Shown here piece by piece: positions 34,926-46,673 of a stretch of 64,000 nt of DNA; the stretch's first letter is position 1, and every line of letters begins with the position of its first letter. The DNA comes from Isoetes taiwanensis. Taxonomy: Eukaryota; Streptophyta; Lycopodiopsida; Isoetales; Isoetaceae. The notes under the pieces are model-generated. The model made no database searches, was not told the DNA's origin, and was given only the letters and a program-made list of their open reading frames with translations. The translations under genes were made by a program, and so were the position numbers. The stretch covers positions 1,392,338 to 1,456,337 of the forward strand of contig JAJEKV010000110.1 in the NCBI GenBank assembly GCA_021234155.1, written 5' to 3'.

Positions 34926-36109
34926 TTCCATGTCGTGGAATGTCTGCCGCCATCATAGCATGCCGCATCATAGCATCCTAAAAAGGAGCAACCAAACCTA
35001 TTCTCATTTGTCTTGTAAGTGGAGTCAAGGCATATAGCTCTATCCTTTCCAAATCTCACCATGGCATCCTTTTGAATGGGAGTCATGACCCCAAGTTGAA
35101 AGATGTCATCTTGCTCGTAGTGGAAGACACAATCTTGATGTTGTTGGGCCCACATATGGATGCTTGTTGCTTGGTCTTCATGCAACTTCCAAACAATTCG
35201 AGCCACCAATTTATCAATATTGTAGAATTCATGCATCTTTAACATGTCGTTCCTGGACAACCCATCCAAACCAACTAGCTCCTTCTTCAAGTTCACCCTC
35301 TCCTGGTGGATGTTCATCACCATTTTAGGTGTTATATATTGCACTAGCTTCTGTTTGATCCATTCTTTCTTTTAAGCTGTGAGCCATGGTGCTAGCCTAT
35401 ACCTCAACCCTTTCTCAATAGGTTGTGCTTTACCATGGCAGATTGCACCTTGCTGGTTCACATGATCCCATTTGTGGTAGGTAATTTGAGTGCAATTGGG
35501 AAGAAGATAGAGCTGTTTCAAAGTAAAATGACATTGACAACCCCTTCTAACACTCTCCCCCCTCTCAATCCTCTTCCTTCTTTGGCCTGGAGGGGGACGT
35601 TGATCCTCAACAACATAAGCGTTATCAGAATTGTCTTCTGGCCCAAAGACACACCAGTACCTTTGTTGCACAAGGAATGAATCAGACATGCTTTAAAATC
35701 CAAATGAATAATCATAAGCTAGGGAAAGGAAATGCACACCTCTTCAAAGTCAGATATGAACCTTTGCCCGGTTTGGATAGCTCTTTATTCCTTTGAGAGC
35801 TTCTTATGTAGAAACTGCATGGTGCCTCCCCATTTTTTTGCTCCCCGGCAATGAAATCACCAACCCATGAGGTGGAAATGTGACACACCCACACCAGTTG
35901 AGTACCCTTCCCTTGCGGTTCAGGACTCTGGTGCTCTAATATAACCCAGGGTAGTCGACTGTGATCAAAATGCCTTTCCGCAGGGTCTGTTTGCTAGATG
36001 CCTGCTTGCAGCTGTCACTAAAAATGTAATCAGAGCTTGCCCCGCTGCAAGGACATGGAAATCAGTTGTTCCAGGCACTAACCTCCTCAATCTTCTCGTC
36101 CAAATCCAT
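34926..36109 (-). pseudogene. MULE/FAR1-type transposase, truncated after the first catalytic Asp
   Basis: The - strand start is probably ATG 36109 (MDLDEKIEE followed by a GTTAGT donor). A later exon (35689 downward) has RYWCVFGPEDN, RRGCQCHFTLKQLYLLPN and HVNQQGAICHG, a GCM1/WRKY-type zinc-binding module seen in SWIM-family MULE transposases. After one in-frame TAA (about 35371) it continues KKEWIKQKLVQYITPKMVM, then VMTPIQKDAMVRFGKD and CLDSTYKTNENRF, which holds the first Asp of the DDE triad (D-x-TYKTN). Homology ends near 34945, where TIR-like sequence begins, so the rest of the DDE core and the SWIM finger are missing. It is transcribed inward from the right TIR, opposite to the Ulp1-type gene. 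As it stands it cannot be active. Confidence 0.8.
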
Positions 36110-36975
36110 GCCAAACTCCTCGCCGCTGTCGTCGAACAGAGGAAAGGCAGGTGATTCCAATGGAGGAACAGAGCAGGTGATTCCATCGGATGGTATGAAC
36201 AGCAGTAATGATATGGAGTCTCAATGTTGAGACGTGTCGAACATGCAACTGCATAGCTGCTTCCACTTGGGTGATTCCGCCGGCGGGAATCCCATCTGGG
36301 TGATTCCGTCGCGAGGAATCCCATCTGGGGTGATTCCGTTGGACGGAATCATATTGTGGTGATTCCATCGGATGGAATCAGATTGCAGTGATTCCGTCGG
36401 ATGGAATCTGATTGTGGTGATTCCGCTGGGCGGTATCAGGATCAGGTGATTCCATTGGAAGGAATCAGAATATGGTGATTCCGCCTGGCGGAAGTGGAAC
36501 GGGGTGATTCCGTCTGGCGGAATTACAAATTAGTGATTCTGTCCGGCGGAATTACAAGTTAGTGATTCTGTCCAGTGGAATTCTTCAGGTTGTGATTCTG
36601 TCCGGTGGAATTCTTTAGGTTGTGATTCCACCGGGCGGGATATCATCCACAACATTCCGTGCCGTGGAATCAGTGGCGGGTGATTCCATCTGGCGGAATG
36701 AAGGGAATGTGATTCCATCGCGTGGAATAATTATGTGGTGATTCCGTCCGGCGGTATTCTACCGTTGTGATTCTGTGGGGAAGTATAAAACGGACGGCCA
36801 GGATTCAACATGCAGACAAACGGATGCGATCCATCAGAAAATACACCTGTCTCTGTGTCACGTACGGAAAACGGGGCCTTCGAAATGGATCCCGTTCCCG
36901 GAGGGTCTGTGATTCCGCGGGAAAGTATTCACCGCGATGGAATCACCAAAACCAGGGTAAGAATATTTTCACCCC
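36110..36975. repeat. Right terminal inverted repeat with palindromic-unit array
   Basis: From about 36150 to 36780 there are some 18 units of the type ggtgattccgtcggatggaa, inverted relative to the left arm; from about 36760 to 36975 comes the unique end matching 31244-31450. The array is longer than on the left, so the arms have expanded or contracted independently. Confidence 0.88.
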
Positions 36976-37679
36976 AGGGGCATGTAATTGCATGGATAGT
37001 CTCCAAATTGGACTAATCAAAGTGATTAAGAATACCTCCAAGTAAGCTGCCTAATATTTGTAACCATTCCAAAAACTCATCGAGTGATCCGAAATACAAG
37101 TCCAATAACATCAAATTAATTCAAGAGCAATGTTTTTGGTCAATTCGCTCGGCCACATCATCCTAACAATTTTCAACTATAGTTGGTTGTTGTGTAATCA
37201 TGCATTTGTTGTGTCATTGATATCCATTTCACTTTCACAACTTCTTCTCCAATTGACTCAACTTTTGGTCCAAATTTTTGGTTCGATGATTCGGGTATAT
37301 ATTGCATATATATCACATATGGTTGTCTGACTAGGGAGAACATATGATGTTTGAGGTGATACAGACCCTTGAAGGTGCGACGTGGCAAAATGGAGGGTTG
37401 TGATGGATGGGAGCATGGCCATGGATGTTTTTCATAAGTGGGACCATCGTAGCCATAGTTTTTGTTGATGTGGCAATTTGAATGGTAAAAGAAGCATTGA
37501 GAAGTGTTTGCAGGGTCAAGGGCATCTATGGTCGACTAGTTTTGAACTTGAATTGGATTGGAGATTCTATAAGCTTAGCACAAGAACTGGTCTAATCGGC
37601 TTTATATGCAATACTCGACTGAGCTATATTGTAAAGACTGGAATGATGTAAATGCGACCTAATCGCCTATGATTCTAGG
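36976..37679. other. Intergenic, no gene recognised
   Basis: AT-rich sequence right of the Mutator-like element. The small frames at 37130-37525 lack family features. Confidence 0.4.
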
Positions 37680-37818
37680 AAGATGAATGATGCAGAACAG
37701 CGTTACCCCACGCATGACCAAGAATTGCTTGTCGTCGTGCGTGCCTTGCATATGTGGAGGCATTACTTACTTGGGAGACGATTCCAGTTGGATATAGATC
37801 ACCAAAGCCTCCAATAGA
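37680..37818 (+). pseudogene. Ty3/gypsy RNase H fragment
   Basis: The translation KMNDAEQRYPTHDQELLVVV, then RALHMWRHYLLGRRFQLDI and DHQSLQ fits the junction region of gypsy reverse transcriptase and RNase H (family pattern E-x-RYPT-x-D-x-ELL...W-x-HYL-x-G...DH-x-SL). It ends in a stop, with no LTR or integrase nearby: a short relic. Confidence 0.85.
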
Positions 37819-38640
37819 TTTATGGCACAATGTTATGAAAAAAAAACAAAGATATACCATCCTACAAAAATTAGGATGCCAGCACTTTTGAGGTTAACCT
37901 TGATGTGCCCTTCAAGATTCTACAACAAGAAAGCACATTGAGTAATGCAAGTAGGAAAAATAATTACTTTCAAAACTGAAGAACATGTTGAAACTTTTGT
38001 CACTAACAACTGATAAACCCATAAGTTGCCAACTAGTGAACCTTTGCCATTGCTTAACCCTTTCTAAACATTAGCTTGTCAACTAATGAACCTTTGCCAT
38101 TGCTTAACCTATAAACAAATGTTTTAACTGAATTGATACTCCTCAATGTACATACATTTAACTTCACACACTCGACTATAAAATGGGATAAGTTGTGCTT
38201 GGATTGAAAGATGCTTTTAATTGACAAACAAAGATAGATAACAAAAAGTCATATATTTTTGGCACTAGTTCATGTTTAACGTTCTCAGTTCAAACTTTAG
38301 ATTAGACTATGAATGGGATGATACGACTCCAGTTTAATTTAAAGTTATCTTCATTTTTATATTTGTCTGTACCCATAGGCCAATTGGACTCCGTGGACGA
38401 TAAAAACTCTATTCTATTCTATTCTATTTTTTGCCATTTTGTGGAAACTTCTCTTTGCCATTCCATTACATGCCATGCCACACAGCATTTGCATGTATTG
38501 TGAGTGAGAAGAAAGAAATTGGGCACTATCCCAGCAGATGCCATGACATGATCACCACACCTTAATACATCAATGGATATATCTCTCATTTTGGATGCAT
38601 GTTCTTCAGTTGTAGGGCTTCTGGCATAAAGTGACCTTAG
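37819..38640. other. Intergenic, no gene recognised
   Basis: AT-rich. A short motif (gtgaacctttgccattgcttaacc) recurs near 38036 and 38086. A ctattctattctatt microsatellite sits near 38410. Nothing coding is evident. Confidence 0.4.
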
Positions 38641-39375
38641 ATGCTAACAACAATCTCTCTCTGCACCTTGAACACATAATAATCACATTTGCATGACTTT
38701 TCTTCATTTGTTTTTTGTTGCCACTATTGTCCTTACCATCGAATCTGGCTAAAACTACACAGCTTTCATGGATGTTAACAAAAGTTTCCCTTTGTTATTT
38801 GCATGAATTTTATTCATTTTGTTTTTTGTTATCACTATTCTGAATTTTGGAGGAAACCTGGAAGCCAAAACGGTATAATTGATCAGATCTGATCAGCACT
38901 TATACTTTCAAACCTACACAAAAATGCCTAGCTTATATTGGCAAGTGCCCCATATGTCCTCTGACTTTTAAACTGTATTTTGGCATGTCCAAGTTTTGCT
39001 CAATATAGATACCCATATTCCATCAGGCATTACACTTGAATAGATCTTGTCAGCTCTTACCATCGAACCTGGATAAAACTACCTAGATTTCATCAATGTT
39101 AACAATAATTTCCCTTTGTACCTTGGACACATATTAATCGTATTTGCATGACTTTTACCTATTTGTTTTTTTGTTGTCACTATTCTGAATTTCGGAGGAA
39201 ACTTGAAAGTCAAACTGGTATAATTGATCAGATCTGATCAGCACTTATACTTTCGAACCTGCACAAAAATGCCTAGCTTATATTGGCAACTGCCCCATAT
39301 GTCCTTTGATTTTTAAACTGTATTCTGGCATGTCTAAACTTTGCTTGATTGAGATACTCATATTCCACTATGAGA
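38640..39375. repeat. Tandem repeat, ~345-bp unit, two full copies plus a partial
   Basis: Unit 1 runs from about 38737 and unit 2 from about 39060 to 39375; a partial earlier copy begins near 38645. Both full units hold a perfect 16-bp palindrome, tgatcagatctgatca, at 38880-38895 and 39225-39240, exactly 345 bases apart. The copies are diverged at many sites. Confidence 0.82.
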
Positions 39376-39546
39376 TGAATCACATGGATATCTCCAACCT
39401 GATCAATATATCCTAGTATTAACTTGGTACTTGGATATCTTAGAGAAATTATTTATATTTGCAAACTTGCACATTTCAAATTGTCCAAATAGGCCTGTTT
39501 TTGGGTTGCCCCTAGGGGGGCAAACCCTTGTTTATGTGGGTTTATG

Positions 39547-39586
39547 GCATATCCTAGGTATATGCTAGAATATACCTAGGATATGC
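39547..39586. repeat. Perfect hairpin, 17-bp arms and 6-base loop
   Basis: Left arm gcatatcctaggtatat (39547-39563) pairs perfectly with 39570-39586 around the loop gctaga. It sits just 3' of the 345-bp tandem repeat. Confidence 0.9.
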
Positions 39587-39690
39587 TGATGACTGCTCAA
39601 AACTTACTATTCGCTGTAAACTCTCGGTCACCTGCGTTCTGGATCCAGGATGCTCCAACCGAGTAACTGGCAGGGCAGACCGAAGAGGAT

Positions 39691-40620
39691 ATGATTTGCA
39701 AGCAATCCTCCGACCAGAGGCCATCGCTTTTCTCGAGGGTTTGGTATAGTTGGGATTTTAGCCTCTGCCATTCTGAAGCTTCCATCGAGACTGTTGTTGC
39801 CCTAATCTGCCACGAGTTTGAACGAAAACTGTCTGGGTTAGGGGCCTGGCAGAATGGGGAAATCTGCAAGGCCATTTGGGGAACAGACAACGTGGATTTA
39901 AAGAGATTGCACGAGCAAGCTGCTGAGACAAAACGGGCAGGGATTCCATGACAGAAAAACGCATGCTCTGATGCACTTGGTATGCCGAAAGGTGAGAATT
40001 TGACCTTACATCTTGCGTTAATTTATCCATCTGCTTCATTGCCAAACAAAATTGTATAGACTGCTGACATTGACACATCTTAAAATATAGGCAAGGTTGT
40101 AATTAAGCACCATTCCCAGCTTGATGGTAACAATGAGGAATTGCCGAAGCACAAAGCTGCAGAACAGAGTCTTCAGGCTAAATGTAGTCCAGTGTTCCCT
40201 GATAGAGATAGTCCAGTGTCACCTGATAGAGATACCAAGTCTCAAATGGTTGAAGCACCATCTATTTCAGATGGTGGAAATGCAAGGACCATTGATCTCA
40301 TTAGAGAAAAAGAGATAAAAAATTGTGGCAATGCTGCAGCTGATGATAAGTCAGCAGACTATTTTGCTCAAGAAGATACAGAATGTTCAAAAATGCTTGC
40401 CCAGGATGTTAATGGTCTGCAGGAACCAGTTTTAACTGAAAAAAAAGACCAAAATCTGTTTCTGATGACTTTGATATTAAGGGGCAAACAATTGTCATTG
40501 CTTCAGCAATAGTTGTTCCTGAAGATCAGGGGGCTAGGCCTGAATATAAGTTCCTAGTCAAGTGGGTTGGGAGAGCCCATATTCACAATGATAAATCATT
40601 CTTGCAATTCTTTGCAGAGG
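39691..40620 (+). pseudogene. Chromodomain (CHD3/PICKLE-related) remodeler fragment
   Basis: A frame at 40141-40512 encodes a polar Ser/Asp/Lys-rich region. After a shift in the A-run near 40440 the other frame (40446 onward) reads SVSDDFDIKGQTIVIAS and ARPEYKFLVKWVGRAHIHND. The EYKFLVKWVGRAHIHN block matches chromodomains of plant CHD3-type helicases. No helicase motor follows. The frame at 39691-39951 is open but not recognised and may be an upstream exon or unrelated. Most likely a gene fragment or pseudogene; the role of intact relatives is reading histone tails and sliding nucleosomes. Confidence 0.55.
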
Positions 40621-41138
40621 TACAAATATTTGCTCTGTCCTTCCGGTTTGATTCAGACACCCTTGCAGCAATTTATGAATTAAATCAAAACACGTACCTT
40701 CTTGCTGGAGAAATTGGTCGCAAAATTTATGTCAGTTGTGTTGCTTTTCGGGATTGTGTTCATGATGGCATTGCACAAGCGTATCATAATCCGCCTTATG
40801 GAATGCAACCATGCTGCAATTCCATACACTTCCTGTATTCTGACATAACCTGAAGGGCAGCAAGGGCCAGTTACGTTCCAACATGCTCTCCTTGAAATGC
40901 AACACCATGATGCAATCAAGGCACTTGCAACAATTTTCAATTGATTTTATTTTTAGAATATGAGTGTGAAAAACATGTTAAAACAGAATAGTATGCCACT
41001 CTTGCACTTGCCTGGCTTTCACACTGCAGCTGGAGTTTTATTTAAAGTGCAACATATTGTAACAATCACATAAAGATCTTAAATACTGCATGACATTTGG
41101 AGGGTTTTGTATATTAATTATATGAACTTAATTTTTAA

Positions 41139-41635
41139 TGCAGGGTCAAATATTATTGGATCTTGCTCGGAGCTTTCAATTTCCAACTTTTGAACAGGTG
41201 AGACTCCATGCATTAGTTGCAATACCAAACTTCCAGATAAAGTTAAACACTTGTGAGTTTATTTGCAGTCTCCACAGTCCCTTTTATCTGCAATGGAAGA
41301 GAGTGTAAAAAATGCACCATGTATAGCATTAGTCTCAAAAGAATTCACAGTATTGCTTTGAGATATATATGTGAGAGGTATTTATATCATTGCCAAATCA
41401 ATTTACGTTTACAGCTAGGATATAGTATTGAGAAAATACCGGCACTTGGTCACCTTTCAGCTCTGAGTGAATATCAAGAAGCTAGTGATGATAACTATCC
41501 TCCTTTAACAGATGGCCCTGTCGCGAAAGACAACATCATGCCTATGCCAAGTAGTAAGAGCACTGATCTCTTTGTAAGTGTTCTGAGTACCCTGTTTTGT
41601 CGAATCGTCATAAGCAATATCCTATACAGATAGAT
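41139..41635 (+). other. Possible further exons of the remodeler-like relic
   Basis: Two stretches look like exons: GQILLDLARSFQFPTFEQ followed by a GTGAGA donor (about 41145-41200), and GYSIEKIPALGHLSALSEYQ with a downstream GTAAGT (about 41417-41574). Both are on the same strand as the chromodomain piece. I cannot confirm that they belong to the same gene. Confidence 0.3.
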
Positions 41636-41639
41636 GCCT

Positions 41640-43785
41640 CATATCATGAGCTTCCTCTTTTTTAAAGTTTTATAGTTATAGAGTCATGTGTTCAACTCTA
41701 ATTTTGCTGATATATCTAGGAATGAACACAACAGCAGCGCGTTCGCAATGGAGGAAAGTAATGCCCTTGCACTTGCAATTGTTCCATCTGGTATGGTGTT
41801 ATTCGTATTGTTACCTAATTATTGGGAATGATGAGTCATTTTTTCTAATTCTATAAATACAGATCTTACTTCAAATGGCACGCCAACTTCCCATAATGCA
41901 GATAATGGCTGGAGCTTTGACTCAGGGATATGCAAGCTGCCGATTTGTTAGGAAGCTGATTCTTCAATGGTAGTGCAAATGGGCTATTGTTAGGAAACAG
42001 TTTTACCACTAGCACTGGTTCTGGAATGCAGGGAAATCACTTATCCACAAGTGTACAACATTTCATTTGAACAAATTTCCTTCCACTGGAGGACGTCAAG
42101 GTGCTTCAATATGAATCATTGCATGTTGCATGCAAAAATTCTCACTGCAGAGATGTTCAGAAAACAAGCTGTTTATATCAACACAATTGGTCATCAAAAT
42201 GAATCGGCGTACATAATGAGAATTTCATGCTTTGCTATTCTTCATGGGTAAAAGCTTTTTCTAGAGTATAATATTAATATTTTGCTCTGTCAGAAGTTGA
42301 AATTGAAATTTGTAGTGCACTGGTAGGAATGTCAACTTAAGGTCGGAGGTCACCAAGATCAAAAACATGTTGCCTCCCTTTTTGTACTGCAACTATAACT
42401 TTATACGGTATTGATAATTATGGTCCTAGCATATGTTTATTTATTTGAAGGTTTCATTTTGAAGGATGTTCGATTATAAGTCACTCTCATTTGTTGTTTT
42501 AATATTTTAATCTATGTGAAGCTCATAAGGAGGACATTTGCTGTTTTAATATTTTTATTGTATCTTAATGGAAGCATGGGGATTTTAGGGTATGATCCAC
42601 AGTTGTGGGAGTCCTAAATGTGTAGAAGCATAGGAACGACATTCTTTGCAGCATTTTAGACCAGCATTTTAGACTTAAAAACGTTGCCTTCACATAATAA
42701 ATGTTGTTTAAATGTATGTCCATGATTCACCATTATATCACCAAGTCTGATTTCTCTAAGTGTGCCATGTGATTTCTATTATTCGATAGTTAACTTTAGA
42801 CTACCATAAGGATTTTGCTTAAGAGGAAGTAGAGCCATGATATGTAGTGAGCTTCATTTGGGATCTAGAAGTTGTGTTTTAGGATTGATAGATCACAAAT
42901 GAAGAAGACAAAATGTTTATCAAGAAGTTTAACAATACAGACAACCATAATTAAAAATTTGACATTATACTTTATGACACTTGCATTTTGAGTAGCCTGG
43001 ACTCTTAGCAATATTGCATCAGGAACATTTGAACATATATGTGTTCCCACGGGACTCGTTAGAGTTTGGGACTCATTAGAGTTTGGCGTGAATTTGAGTT
43101 TTTACTTGCTAGAATTTTTATCTTAAAACCTTCCTAGAATTCTTCATAGTAGTTCATTCTTTTTCGTCACTAATCTCATGCAATTAATTTCTTTTAGGCA
43201 TGCATGACTTTGTTCTAAACGCATGTTCTTGATTGCATGAAGGAGATGATTAAAAATGAAGTAATCTCAAAAGAATTAGCATTGTGATCTCGGCTGGTTG
43301 AAAGGTGCACCCAAGGCTATTAGCTATGCAAAACTTTAACCCAAGGGTTCTCACTTTCTTAAGAGTCAAGGGAGTACATGGTGAAAGAAGTTATCTGGCA
43401 TAATTGTCACGAAGTTATCAAATATTCTGCATGCGATGGTACACGTTTTGGGGATCCTTAGCTTCTAATTGAAGAACTTATGCTTCCAATTGAGATGTGG
43501 GAATATAACAACCCTGGAAACATGTAAAATTTGAGCCCTTTAGTATCCAAATAGGATCATGAATATAGACAAATAAGACTCCGTGCTAAGATAATGACCA
43601 ATCGACTTGATACAAACATATATTACACAACAGAAACTTGGCCATGAGATGAGACAACATTGTAGCAAACACCCCCATAGCATTCTTAAAGCCTTCAGCC
43701 ACTATAATATAAGTGTCATATATGTTAATAAAATATCTATGGAAACTAAGTTTACATGAAAACTAAGATAAATTTTGACAAATTC
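41640..43785. other. Intergenic, no gene recognised
   Basis: About 2.1 kb of AT-rich sequence with many stops in all frames. The 66-codon frame at 42051 has no features. No element ends or RNA genes seen. Confidence 0.4.
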
Positions 43786-44390
43786 CTCTACAGAGAGTTG
43801 AGGAATCTATGGTAATTTAAGAGAATCTAGGGGATTTTCTCAGGATCTTAGAGAATGTAGGGGAATTTCAAGAGAATCTTAGGAAATCTATGAGAATCTC
43901 AAAAGAATCTTATGAATCTAGCAAAATTTAAGAGAATATTCATAAAGTCTTTAAGAATCTAGAGGAATCTTAAGAGAATCTTGGAGGAATCTAGAGGAAT
44001 CTTTGGGAATCTAAGAGATGTAAGGGAATCTTCATAAACACTTTGAGGACCTAGAAGAACCTTGGAAAATGTGAGGAAAACTCTATAGAATCTTGAAGAA
44101 TCTATCCTTAACAAGATTTTTGGTAACTTTGCAGAATCTTGAAAAATCTAAAGGAATCCTAAGGAACCTAGGGGAATCTACAAATAATATTTGAGAATCC
44201 AGGGAAATCTTGGAAATCTAGCGAGTCTTCGTAGAGTGTTAAGGTACCTAGGGAAGTCTTCATAGAAATTTGGAGTCTATGGGAACCTTTATAGAATCTT
44301 CAAAAATCTAAGGGAATGTTCATTGGACCTTATCGAATCTTATGAGATTCTAAGGGAATCATATGAGGATTATAGAATCCTTATAGCGTT
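43786..44390. repeat. Degenerate array of GAATCT-type units
   Basis: About 600 bases made of variants of gaatctagaggaatcttaag with spacing of roughly 10-25 bases. Units are strongly diverged and the period drifts, so it is an old low-order satellite-like array. It ends just before the PPR fragment. Confidence 0.8.
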
Positions 44391-44410
44391 TACAAAACGT
44401 TGTCCTCCGT

Positions 44411-44662
44411 AATGGGTTAGATTCATACTCCACTTTAAATGACAATCTTATCCGCCTCTTTGCTTCTTATGGATGTTTACTTGAGGCCAATCAAGGTTTT
44501 AACGGAATGGCAAAACCAAGCATATATACATGGAATGTTGTCATTTCTGCAAACAACAATCTTGGACAATGTGACAGTTGATTTGTACATCAGAATGCAG
44601 ACATTAGAAGTGATAATTATGTTTGTATTACTGTTCTGAAAGCATGCGCAAAAAAACAAAAT
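44411..44662 (+). pseudogene. PPR (pentatricopeptide repeat) protein fragment
   Basis: The frame reads NGLDSYSTLNDNLIRLFASY, then GCLLEANQGFNGMAKPSIYT and WNVVISANNNLGQC, a stop, then SDNYVCITVLKACAKKQ. The spacing fits PLS-class PPR repeats of plant organelle RNA-editing factors (N-x-LI-x-LFA...G-x-L-x-EA...F...WN-x-II...VLKACA). Only about two repeats remain, with an internal TGA and no start, so this is a relic. Confidence 0.8.
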
Positions 44663-46673
44663 GCATCTGGATCTGGAACCAACTGATGTTTGTGTGAAGT
44701 AATATTTTGGCTATGCTTTCTCTGAAGCACTTGAACAGGCCGAATCCGAATTGTGATTGTGTCTGCACGACATAAAACACGTACGGACACTTCTACAACA
44801 TTAAATAACTCAATTGCATACACAATTCAATCGAGGGGCACTTGTGGAGGGGCTTGTACATGAATGTAGGGGGCCTACAAATTGATTGTCAGAACATGGT
44901 AGGGGTCTACTTTAATTTAAATATTGTGAAAACATGACCACGGTTTGATTTAGGCCACTTCACCCTCGAGAAATTGGAGGGCAACCCTCCGTGCGCAGCA
45001 CCTTGTTTTTATTATTAATTGGGTCTTAGGGGCGAGGTCTGCATAGGTTTGCTTGCTATATCATATTAATTTTCTTGTTGTGCTCGAATTTTCTACTGCA
45101 TCCTAGATAATGTAAAACTTCTAGGTTTTTCTTCTGATGGTCTTGATGCGTATCACATTAAATATTTTTAAAGATATTGGAACTGCTAAAGGAATAAAGC
45201 ATGCTGAGAATTAGAGGACTGAGCAAGGAATGTTATCCCGTTCCATCACTCAACTTACAAACACCTGGTGATTGTATCAACTTCATGAAACCAGCTCTAT
45301 TATATTTTTATGCTCTGAACTAAGCATTTGACAGGAGCTCCACATGAATGGACTTTTGCTGCATGCTGCTAAGGTAGGAAAAAAATGTCATTTCATGAAG
45401 GCAAACAAAGGGCATTATTATAAGCAAACTTCATGAAGTCCTTACTTAGCAGAATTTAAGTCTTTTTTGCAAATATCCTTTCTAGATTTGAATCTCTACA
45501 TATGTGTGCAAAGATAAACATAAAGAACTGAACATTCAACAAACAAATTAATGCTAAACAAAATGCAGCAACTTTCTCACTCCTCTTTTATGTAGGATGT
45601 ATATTGATTATTTTTTAAGACAACTTTATAGCTAGTAATAACAACATGCCATGTTTCTCCTCACTTCCCAACTAAATAAACTACTACAAATATTAAACAT
45701 TTCGAACTTATAGTTAAACTAGAATGTTACCCACTTTCAGTGGGCATTCCATCTGATATTGTCTCTGAGATTATTATGTCCTTGATGTGTTTTCCAAGTC
45801 ATGCATTGCATCATGGTGCTTGAAATGAGTAAAAAAATGCAGATGTAATTTATTGGGGTATGGTTGCCATGTTTCGCGCACTTAAGAGGCAAACTCTTGT
45901 AGGTCGAGATACATTTGCGCGCTGAGACGTCCACCGGGTGTTTTGGGTACCTAATGACCTGGACTACAACATTGCAGAACAACTTTTTCCAAAAATCTCT
46001 AAGGTTGACAAGTTATGGCATCCTGAGTAGGGGGGTCTAGGCTCCCCCGTCGTTAATTCGATAGCCTCATTCGCGTATAATCGGAGCCTACCGTCGCCAG
46101 CTCTATGGACCCGCTATGACGCTGAGTGTGCCAACTGACATGGCACTTAACACTACGTACGTCTGCCAGTCTCCCGCGAGGGGGGGCCGGTGCATCAATG
46201 AAGGCCTCACGATTACACCATTTTCGCCATGCAGAGGCCCCCTCGCCCTCCACGGTTGCCCGACTATCGTGCCCTAGGAGTAGCGGATACCGTCCCCAAA
46301 CTGGCCCACCTTCGCCGAATTTCCAGCCTCAATCCTTAAACCCTTCCTAATTCTTCAATCGATTCGCCCCTAAATTGCTCGGACCGACTCTGCTCTGGCT
46401 GCAGTGGGAGAAATTGGTCATTAAAGCGAAGCTTTTTGGATATCTAGTTTGCTTAGGCAGCGCCAGACCCATCATTCCATTCGTTCTTTAAATTCGGAGT
46501 TCATTGTCTCTCAGCGACATTCTCGGTATTCTTGATCAGCTCTATCCCGAAGCGGCCGCAATTGGGTAAAAGCAAACCATTTGCCTCCTTCAACATAATT
46601 TGGATGTTTCTGGTTTAGTTTAAACATGTTTTTCTTGCATTGACACAGGCACAGCGGAGAATATGGATCAAGC
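44663..46673. other. Intergenic, no gene recognised
   Basis: AT-rich to about 45,900, then GC-richer from about 46,000. The segment from 46,050 to 46,560 is pyrimidine-rich and may be a 5' leader: it ends in a plausible donor (gtaaaagc, 46566) and is followed by an acceptor (ttgacacag, about 46650) just before the small gene below. Confidence 0.35.

Larger units (their letters stand above)
31244..36975. mobile_element. Mutator-like element (5.7 kb) carrying an Ulp1-type gene
   Basis: The outer ends are inverted copies: GGGGTGAAAATATTCTTACC at 31244 and its complement ending at 36975. The outer ~200 bp of each side align closely (shared blocks include the reverse-complement pair around tccgttttatac and cgggatcc). 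Inside them both arms carry arrays of GATTCC-GGAATC units. Two genes converge on the middle: a C2H2/Ulp1 gene from the left arm and a MULE-type transposase remnant from the right arm. MULEs with Ulp1-like genes are known in plants (Kaonashi-type elements of Arabidopsis, and melon MULEs). The flanks look alike but imperfect (AGGGCAG before, AGGGGCATG after), so the usual 9-bp target duplication is not clean. The transposase is truncated, so this copy is probably not autonomous. Confidence 0.87.

Noticed and set aside
31440-36780. CRISPR-like arrays of regular repeats with spacers
   Set aside because: The units are palindromic, diverge from each other, have no unique conserved-length spacers, lie in inverted arms of a transposon, and the window is plant nuclear DNA.
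46050-46350. 74-codon frame at 46126 as a gene
   Set aside because: Pro/Ser-rich with no features; more likely the leader of the small gene at 46674 or non-coding.
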